The translations under genes and the position numbers were made by a program. The notes beneath the pieces are model-generated. The model saw only the letters and a list, made by a program, of their open reading frames with translations. It did not search any database and was not told the origin of the DNA. Source: Rhizopus arrhizus (lineage: Eukaryota > Mucoromycota > Mucoromycetes > Mucorales > Rhizopodaceae). Taken from it: DNA of 64,000 nt. Where the stretch lies: contig JAKZZE010000001.1 of the NCBI GenBank assembly GCA_024220505.1, positions 1,860,001 through 1,924,000 of the forward strand. The letters are read 5' to 3'. Shown in pieces: positions 55,491 through 64,000 of the stretch (the stretch's first letter is position 1; every line of letters starts with the position of its first letter).

Positions 55491-56390
55491 TTTTTAAAAC
55501 AACCCTCAAAGTTTCTGCAAATATTCTCTTTCCAGATTTGATGATTATCTGAATAAAAACCCTCGTAATAGAAAATAAACTCTAATTGGCTGCAAACTCT
55601 AATCTAACCAGACCATCAAAAGAATTATTTTTGAAAGACCAATTTGTTTTAAAAACGGCTAAATTTCTGAAAAAAGTGTGATATGTTACAGTTCACATTT
55701 ACAAACCAACAATTCTATGAACTAATTTGTGGAACATGCAACTGAATAACTTACCCGGTAACTGAATTGAATTCATTGTAACTCAGGGAAAAAAAAATGT
55801 TTTTCTGTAGCATAGTAACACAGTGTACTGGATACTTGTTTATCTAAAAACTTTCTTACAATTTGTTTAGTATGAGATCTTTTTAGGTCAAGAAAACAAA
55901 ACTTTTTCTTTCTGGATCTCTTCATAGGCTATACGATAGTGGTTGATTTTTCTTTATTTAACACTGTTTCAATCAAAAATCCGGAAATTTACCTTTTCTT
56001 AATACTACATTTAATTTATTTCACACAGAGGTTTGCAATACGTAACCCGGCTTTTTGTTCCTAACTTTAATTTGTTCTGTATTTGGCTTTTTACTGAATA
56101 TGCAAGTTATAAAAGTAGGAAATCTCCCTTAAATAGCATTCCTATAAAACGACATATATATTATATCAATCGAAACCTTTAATCACGCAATTTTTGCATA
56201 AAAAAGTGTTTGTTGTATAGCCATAGTTTATGGTAGCTACTGAAAAAGAAAGTCTTCTATCACAGAACCTATTGAGTGAAGTACTTGTTATAGCTCAACA
56301 GTAGTACACTCTGAGCACGAATCTCTCTACATACATTCAAATTAATAATTTTATTTATAATTTTTTACAATAGAAAAGAAAAGAGACTTT
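55491..56390. other. Intergenic, Tra1 3' flank
   Basis: AT-rich; nothing recognised. No clear terminal inverted repeat of the neighbouring transposase relic could be found by eye. Confidence 0.45.
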
Positions 56391-59300
56391 CTACAGCCAA
56401 GGCATCCAAGTACATTCCATTTGTGCCATTTTCTGAGGATTACTTGCTTGAGATATTAAATCAATTACGTTTTGATTAAGAGGCTTTCCTGCACTCAATG
56501 TCTTTTCACGATCCGCTTTACAAGATAGGAATTGAGCCTTTGTTTGCACTTGAAGGACATTTGAATTCACTCTTTCTCGGAATTGAACATCTGTTACGGA
56601 TCTATGGTTAGCTAAATGCCAAGTAGCAAGTTCGTCTCTGACAAACAAACAAATGTATTGATCCAGTTGGAAATCGGGTTCGGTAAGACATCGAGCAGTC
56701 GCCATCAAACTGCTTGCAAATGGGCCTTCAATACCAATAGGTGTAATGAAATCTTGAATATTGGGAGTAAATCGGAATGGGATAGCTTCACCATTACCAA
56801 ATACAGGATTGGCAGTATTCCATCCTAATGACAATTATCGATTAGCGACCTAGTCTTTATATTTTTATACAAGTTCCTATTACCTGGCAAAAATTCAGTC
56901 ATCCAGACATTACCAGTGCTTCTAGATATCATTACTTTATGAGGCATTCTGTTTCCAACACTAAAAATGTAGGTCATAAATGTAGCAGTTGCGTATTGAG
57001 CAATGAATCGCTTTCGAAGCATCCAATAGTCAGTGTATGAATTCATTGCTTTAAGTAAATACTACAGCCATTTTTAGCTAGAATGAAAAAACTAATATTA
57101 TGCTTAAAGGCTTACCTTGCTCAAAATATTAGATGGAACCATATTTGCTGCAATGTAATCGTTGATTTCCATTCTAAGATTTAGCAATTCTGTTTTTTGA
57201 TTTACAATCTAAAGAACATTTGTTTAGCTGAAGACAGATTTTGACCTCCAAATAGATACTTACGTCTTTATGGGCGTTTACATTCTTTTTAAACTTGTCT
57301 ATGAAATAAACTAGTGGGTTGTCTTTATGCATATCTATACCGTCACAATGGTCTTCATAGACATCGTATAGTGAAATGTAAGAAGTATCGTCTTGCACCA
57401 TGCGCACATTAGGCGCAAGGGGAACAATCACTGGTAGGTAGAAAGAAAGGTTACGTGCACGTGTTTCCTTGCGACTTTCAATAATATAATTTAACAATCT
57501 AAATAATTGCATCAATCTCTCTTCTCTGCGGAATTGACGAGCTACAGGATTTTGTATTAAGAAGGGGTGAAGCGATCCATCATGTCCACGGATAGTCAAC
57601 CGACGATAACAATTACCATAGCTTCGAACGATTTCTACCTCAGGCAGGAACCTATCAATACGTAGAAAGTCATTTGCATTATCTTTCAATGTCAGGTATT
57701 GTCCAGGAATTTCTACATCATCAAATTTTTGGTGCTGAAATTCTACAAGATAATGGCTGGCGGCTTCCAGTTTCTGTTTACGTGGACGAGCATCCAGCAT
57801 GGCTTCGAATTTATCACGCCATAGTCTCAACTTAGCAACATATTCTTCAAGGTTCAATCGACTTTTTGCAAAATCGTTTACGAATGCCGTTTTCATGTGT
57901 CCAGGATAAAGGCTATCAGCAAATCGTTGAATATTGGTTACGGTAGCTTGAGTCAATTGGAAGGTATCATTAGGATTACTCAATCGTGTCAATAATTGCT
58001 AACATACAAATTTTTTAGACAAAACTACATAATCATGTTATATTTGCTATTTTTCTTACCTGTGCACCTTCATTGTATAAGGCAACCACTAATCTGTACA
58101 TGTCTTCATCTGCTTGTGGTTTGAATTTTAATTGAATTTGATCTACCATTGTCTCCATAGATAGTGCCAGCAAAGGGTATCCTGTCTTGAGTGTTGCCAT
58201 AATCTCATCCAAAGGATTCACTATTGCACCTGATGTATTTCCATGGCTGTTTAAAGTACCACGAGGAGTGCTAGTTCCTTGAGACATATTCTGAGCACCA
58301 CTGCTTGAAGCAGCTGTATTTGCATTTGATTGCTGTGATACATTTGATGGGTCATTGATAGCGTTACTTTCTGATGATGTCTTCGGATCAGCATGTTGGA
58401 AGGTTGAGGCATTGGTTGTGCTATCCTCTGATTGGACCATCGTCGTATCTTCATTCACATCTTCCATTGCATCCTCATTCTTTTCTTTTACTGATGGAGC
58501 CTCCAAAGGCTCTTCTGGTTCATTCTTTATCTCTTTATCAATATTCATCGAACTACCTTGTTTTGAATCAAAAGAATCATTTGCACTTTCACCAGAGGCG
58601 CCTGCGTTTTGTGACGCATGATGAATTGATTCAGTATTTGACTGCTGAGCTGATTCAGCTGCCATAGAGGCTTGTAGCATACTGGTACGTTTCATCATAT
58701 CTTCCTTTGCAGTTCTCAATTGGAAGTGAAGTGCTTGTGGAAACTGTTTGGCAATACGAATCAAAATATAGCGAGCGTGACGACTTTCTTTATGTTGAAG
58801 TGCTGTCAGTAATTGTGGTATAAATGTAATCCAGTACCAGACAGGCCATTCACCCTTATATCCGTCTACTGCGCGAGAGATGATGCCAGACTGGTCGTCA
58901 TGTGCTAATAGCCACAAAATACGTAGCAGATATTTACGAGACTTGGCATTCTTATACAGACCTGCCGCTTGCAGATAACAGCTAACAGCACTGTTTGCCC
59001 ATGAGAGATCCTTGGGATTCTCTTTAAATCTCTTGTCGTTGTATTTGCCCCATTCGCCCCATGCACGAGGTAAAGTCAAGTCAATTTGAACTGCATTCAC
59101 AAACGCTTCATTGGCTTCGTTGTAATGCTGCATCTTTGCTAAGAACATTCCCTTCAGCGTGAAAAATTCCGCCTTTTGTTGATGTGTAAAGTACATCAGA
59201 TTTGTGTTATTAATCACATCTAGTCCTGCCGTTAGCTCACTTGTATTTTGGTAGTAACATTTAGCTTGTTCACGAAGTTTCAAGAATGCTTCTTGAATTT

Positions 59301-62300
59301 CTATATTAGGCAAGGTGTATATCTTTGTCAAATAATTGATACACACATCATAAAGCTGGTGCTTTCTGGCAACGTGAGCAAATCTGTTAATGATCCAGGC
59401 TGTTTCATGATAACCTCTATAGGCATATGAATGACTACTACCGGCATTGGCTTGTCCGACAGGATGCTGAAGCAGAGGTATAAGCGGTAAATAGGTACGG
59501 TTGATAGCATTGAAAATATGCTGTCTCCAAGCAACAAGATCACTCCAGACATCTATATCATCCCACATATTTGGTAAACGTTCTCGCCAGGTTGTCAAGA
59601 TGCTTCTTAATTCTGTAGATTTTTGATCTAAATTTTGTGCAGTCGTGTTGGATAAGCTGTTGAAGATTTGGCTAGCTTCTGAAAGCTCTAGATATTGCTG
59701 GAAAGTCTGTAATAAAGGAAGATGACTATGAGAGACAACAGGAGGAAGAGAATGCCATTTGCGAAGAGCTAGCTGAACTCCTTCTTCGCAAATACGATTA
59801 AACTCTGGCATTTCGTCTTGACTAGTCTGAGATTTAATCAGTGATAAAAAGCCCTCAAAAACCTTCAAGCGGGGTAAAGAATAGTCGAAGGTTTGCTGAA
59901 GGGATTGTTCAAGAGATTCGCGATCTGCTGTCCAATCGGATAGTCTCCAGGCACATTCCAAAAGTAGATTAGAGTTATTGTCGAGTTTGGCCAGATCAGA
60001 CAAGACATCCCATTGCTGCAATTTTTGTGTGCAATTGATCCAATGATCTTCCCATAACATACATTCAGACTCAGTATGTGCTAGTATACCACCACGAGCC
60101 TTAATTTGGACGTTTTCATACATATGTTGGGCCTGTTGCCACATACCGCACTGCTCGCAGGATACTGTCATGTTCGTTTCGGTATAAACGCTGCGTCTAC
60201 GCCAGAGACCGTAAAACATATCGTCTTCGTTCAATGTAGAGTAGAGCTCTGAGAGAGAGTCCAATGTTCGCTGCTGGCTCATTTGCTCTTCCTTCATCAC
60301 GTCAATCAATCGACCAGTTCTTGCTTGTTTCTGCAAAATTTCGATAGCAATATGCCAGCAGTTGTGTGTTTTACCCAAATATTTAACCAGATGGGCAGGC
60401 AGCTGTACAACTGGTGCTGTTTTGGAGGCACCATCAAGTAAAGCTTGCACTACATTTGGGCGGCGTTCAGATTGTTTAGAATGATAATCTTTGGAAAGCA
60501 GTGCGATCAACACCTTTGTAATGTCATGTTGCTCGACACTAGTAAGAGATTTCCAACAGATTGGAAAGAGATCAACCCAAAGTTTGTAGGCTGTACTATC
60601 ATCTAAGTATTGCAGCTGACGAATGTCAAGTAACATCTTGCCAGAGCTTTCTTGTTGTAAAGAACATAAAAATTCACGATGTTTCTGAATAATCTGCACA
60701 ACTTCTTCAGGCACTGGATCCATTTCTGTATCTTCTGATTGAGTCTGTTTATCCGAACCAAAGATACCAATAGGCTTTACCTTTAGGGCAAATGGAACAC
60801 TAACATCAGTGTTAATCTTAACCGCCCCAAGCAGCAAATCAACAGCTTGATGTAACCAAAACGTGTGTCCTAAAGATTCCCAGCTTTGAATACCCAAAAT
60901 GTAATTCAGACGGCCAAAGAGCGACCGATCAATGTTATTATTAAATATATCCATAAGTTGAGAGCGTATTTCGGCGTTCTTGTGACTCGTTCCGAATAAG
61001 AATGCCTGCTCCAAACGAAGTGTTAGTTCTGATTTGGCCAATTCAGGGTTATTGTATATCTCAAGAACAAGTTTCAAAAAGTCTTCTGTTAAATTTGGAT
61101 CCTTTCTCGCTTCTACCATCATCATCTTTCCAAGTAAACTTGCTTTCTCTTTCACAGTAGGCATTGGTTCATCTTTGTTTCGAACCCACTCACTTAGCAT
61201 CTGAAGAATCGTATTCAGAAGTTGGATATCATCCGATTTTTCTATCAATTGAATAAGACACGTCAAAAACCATCGGCGATCGTCTTCCAGATGTCCAACA
61301 CGCTTGTTAAGAAGAGAGAGACCTAGAATCAAAAGGGCAATATCAGACTCAGGGGGTGTCTCGGGAGGTGTCTCAGAAGGCGATTCAGGAGGCATAGTGT
61401 GCTCTTTTGTCAAAAGTTGAACCATGGTAGAGATTCCAGGTATATAAGGATCAAGATATTCGCTTTCACTGCTACTTGCTGCATGTAATAGTTTCAATAT
61501 ACCATGAAGGTTCGTCATATTGTTTAAGCCGTCTTGAATTGTTGAGCCAATCAAGTTTATAAAAGAAGCGATCTCGGGAGGCTGCTCAATAGTGTTCTCT
61601 TGAGTCACTAGATCAGTATTTTTAGAATCATTATCCTCATCCATAGGAGTTAGTCCAAAGACAGTGGCCGGATCAATTTCTTCTTTTTTCACTTGGATTT
61701 CAGAAACAGATTCACTGGCTTCCATAGATTTGGCAGATTTCAAAGAAAGATTGTTCTGGTGAATAGCCTCCATAATACGAACCAAAACGGGATATAAGGC
61801 TGCCTGAATACGTGAGTTTTCCGACTTGATACTTGCTTCTAACAACCGGTGTAGACGAGCCATATTGGAAATGAACCATTCGGTAGGGCGATGGTTGATG
61901 TCTGCGTTTAGTATTTCCAAAGCACTACAAACGCTAGCTGCAGTAATATCATTCACTTCTTTAAAGATCAGAGGACGTTCTAAATGATTCAATCGGATAT
62001 GTACATCTGGCCATAAGTCTGGACTTAATAAAGACTTCACCAGTTCAATTGTTCTTAAAACAAGTCGCTTATGTATAATATCTGCAGGATTGTAAACACC
62101 ACAGGAAAGACGCACAAGATAACCAATTACATTTTCACGCAAAATGACACTTGGTGCATATTCTCGATCGGTCTCATGTGATGCAGCAGACTGAATTCCT
62201 TCCATTTGGCCAGGTGAAATTTCCACTTGTACTTTTTTGGTTGGTGATTCCAAGCTATGATGATCAGAAGTGTTGCTCGAATCGTTCATCGAATCTAACT

Positions 62301-64000
62301 TGCGTTTAGGTGACCGTTTGTCCTCTTCTCCAATCTCTTGCTTTTCTTTCTGCAAATTAATACGCTTTTTTTCCCACTTAATAATCAATTCAGCTAATTC
62401 GACTGTGAGTAGCTTGTGTTCGGGCGTGGCATTCTGAAGTAATCCAAGCTTAGGCAAAGTATTGACAATTTGAGGCAAAAAGTGTTCACGGTACTCAAAG
62501 AAGAGATCAGAGTGTCTAATCAATAATTGATATACATTGACCATCTGTGAAATACTGTGTGTGTCCTCTACTACCACTTTTCTTGTTAGTCGAATCCAAG
62601 TAGGCACACGTTCGTTGTTCTGGGTAACTATACGCTGAGGCAAAACAGGAGCAATGATATCAAGCCCTTGTTTAACCAAGACACGAGCCTCTGATGAATG
62701 AGCACGTAGTAAGGCAGCATATATCTGAATTGTAATTTTGCTTGGGGTATCGTAAGCAGCAATGAAATGAGCAATCAAAACGTATGCTGCCTGCTTAATT
62801 GTAGCATCTTCTAAGCGCAAGAAATTCCAACCAAATTTGATTACTTCTTTTCGACGATCAGCGAGCAATTGGGGTGCATATTGAACCATAGTGGCAGTCA
62901 ACTGCAAAAGCTCAATACAAAGTGAATCCTCTATGTACTGATTGTCTCCAATGGACCCCATTGTCAAATTTGCCCATATTTTCTGGTCAAGTTGCTCCAT
63001 CATAGATACATCAAATATCTTTAGGTATTCATTGTCTTTTGCTACAAAGGTAGCAAGCATTGCTGGATTAATGACTTGACGAAGCAACATAATCTTAAGG
63101 TAAGATGACACATTTTTGTCTGTAAAAAGTTGAAGGAACTTTTCCAATAGACCTCTTTTGATCAAAGGCGACGATTTCAGGGCAACCTCTTCCAAGAAAA
63201 ACTTTTGTAAAAAGGAAAGGTCCATGACCGACTTTTGAGCATAAAGGGCCACAAGATCAAAAATAAGATCAACTTCTTCCACGTTGTTTTTCAAATAACC
63301 TACAAATATCTTAGATAGAGAGAGAAGTCGACGTGCTATTGTAACCGTCTGCTGATTTTCTTCTTTTGGTTGCTGCTGTTCCAATAGAACCTTTTGCTGA
63401 GAATGCCAGAGGTCACGTAAACAGTCAAAAACTTCTTTATGTTCCACCAAATAATTGGGATCATAGTCAACGAGTGATTGAACAACGGCCACACCACAGT
63501 AATGAAGAGCACTGTCAGACTCATGTTTAAATGTTCGGCTGATCAACTCAGAGGACTTGGTAGCAACTTCTTCTCGAAGCCTCAAAGATGTTTCAGTATT
63601 AAGGATATCGACAAATAACTGGAAGTAGCGCGTATCGTTCAGTTTTTCATAAAAGTAATTGACCGTCTCTGTCGGGTATCGATTGAGATATTTGATCAAG
63701 TTAGGTCTAAAGGGGCTTGAGACAGATCGACGCAAGTGACCTTCCATTTCCAGTACAGCAGTTACTAATTCATCTAGAAAAACATAAGCAGCAGCCGGTA
63801 AAAGATGGAATATGTTCAAGATGGCCACAATAATCTTGATCTCATGGTTTTCATTGACAGGTTTGCCTGCGGCTTCCTGTAACACCTGAGGTTCTGCCCA
63901 AAGCTTCATATGATCCAAAAGCTTCTTACCGATTTCGACTTTGAAATAATTCGTCAACAATTCAAGCAAACGAGCCAATCCTTCAAGACCAGCCACACTA
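56391..64000 (-). CDS. TRA1: Tra1/TRRAP, PIKK-family pseudokinase of SAGA and NuA4 (5' part outside window)
   Basis: Exons from the window edge: 64000-58060, 57998-57264, 57208-57116, 57061-56884 and 56824-56391, about 2460 of the family's usual 3700-3900 residues. The large first exon carries HEAT repeats and the FAT domain (TNYFKVEIGKKLLDHMKLWA, SCEQCGMWQQAQHMYENVQ, LPRAWGEWGKYND). A Ser/Asn/Glu-rich insert of about 170 residues (58200-58660) follows the FAT domain. The kinase-like domain has RLTIRGHDGSLHPFLIQNP and FSVGNRMPHKVMISRSTGNV, where the catalytic Asp and the DFG motif are lost, as in all Tra1 proteins. The FATC tail ends TWMPWL. Tra1 is the activator-binding scaffold of two nuclear histone acetyltransferase complexes. 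Confidence 0.95.

Overview
The window is nuclear DNA of a filamentous fungus, most likely an early-diverging one (Mucoromycota, Mucorales-like). The evidence is AT-rich DNA with many long A/T homopolymers, genes split by 50-70 nt GT-AG introns, and a fungal gene set: RAS-associating/LRR adenylate cyclase, WOPR regulator, DUF3020 protein, Tra1 and Kre9/Knh1-like wall proteins. A phosphorylase-kinase regulatory subunit, which yeasts and moulds usually lack, points the same way. No prokaryotic operons, phage or CRISPR are present. Exon boundaries were set by hand from GT/AG signals, and reading phase was checked across every junction of the models given.

Layout. 1-3.1 kb: 3' part of a phosphorylase kinase alpha/beta-type subunit (+). 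3.2-5.0 kb: two related secreted proteins (-). 5.7-10.9 kb: ZNHIT2-like HIT-finger protein, DUF3020 nuclear protein and BAR-SH3 protein (all +). 11.1-13.3 kb: a low-complexity hypothetical protein and a truncated pseudokinase (-). 14.6-20.2 kb: QCR8, PAPS reductase, Rab18-type GTPase and WOPR regulator (+). 20.6-29.0 kb: GH36 alpha-galactosidase, 12-exon FIG4 phosphoinositide phosphatase and 14-3-3 (-). 29-33.2 kb holds no protein gene but contains a U5 spliceosomal snRNA near 31.5 kb. 33.2-38.8 kb: adenylate cyclase (+, 11 exons). 38.9-41.3 kb: membrane-anchored cysteine-synthase-like enzyme (-), divergent from RPS16 (+). 43.5-50.4 kb: ACOT9-type thioesterase (+), GT77-like glycosyltransferase, single-pass membrane protein, possible tiny two-TM protein and subtilisin (all -). 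50.4-56.4 kb is a transposon graveyard. 56.4-64 kb: the C-terminal two thirds of Tra1/TRRAP (-), running off the window end.

Functional links are thematic only, since fungal genes are not in operons. Adenylate cyclase makes cAMP, and the phosphorylase kinase subunit belongs to the glycogen-breakdown cascade that cAMP drives in animals. FIG4, Rab18 and the BAR-SH3 protein act on membranes. ZNHIT2 is linked to U5 snRNP assembly in other eukaryotes, and U5 itself lies in the same window. PAPS reductase and the cysteine-synthase-like enzyme are both in sulfur assimilation.

Most notable: the U5 snRNA gene; four retro- or DNA-transposon relics (CCHC zinc knuckles at 23.4 kb, Tc1/mariner relics at 43 kb and 54-55 kb, a LINE 3' end at 52.1 kb flanked by a possible target-site duplication); a 57-nt stop-free in-frame intron inside the WOPR domain; 10-nt and 12-nt microexons; a GC-AG intron in FIG4; and a BAR-SH3 protein ending in a Cys-rich zinc-ribbon-like motif. 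I did not find a convincing, wholly new multi-gene system.
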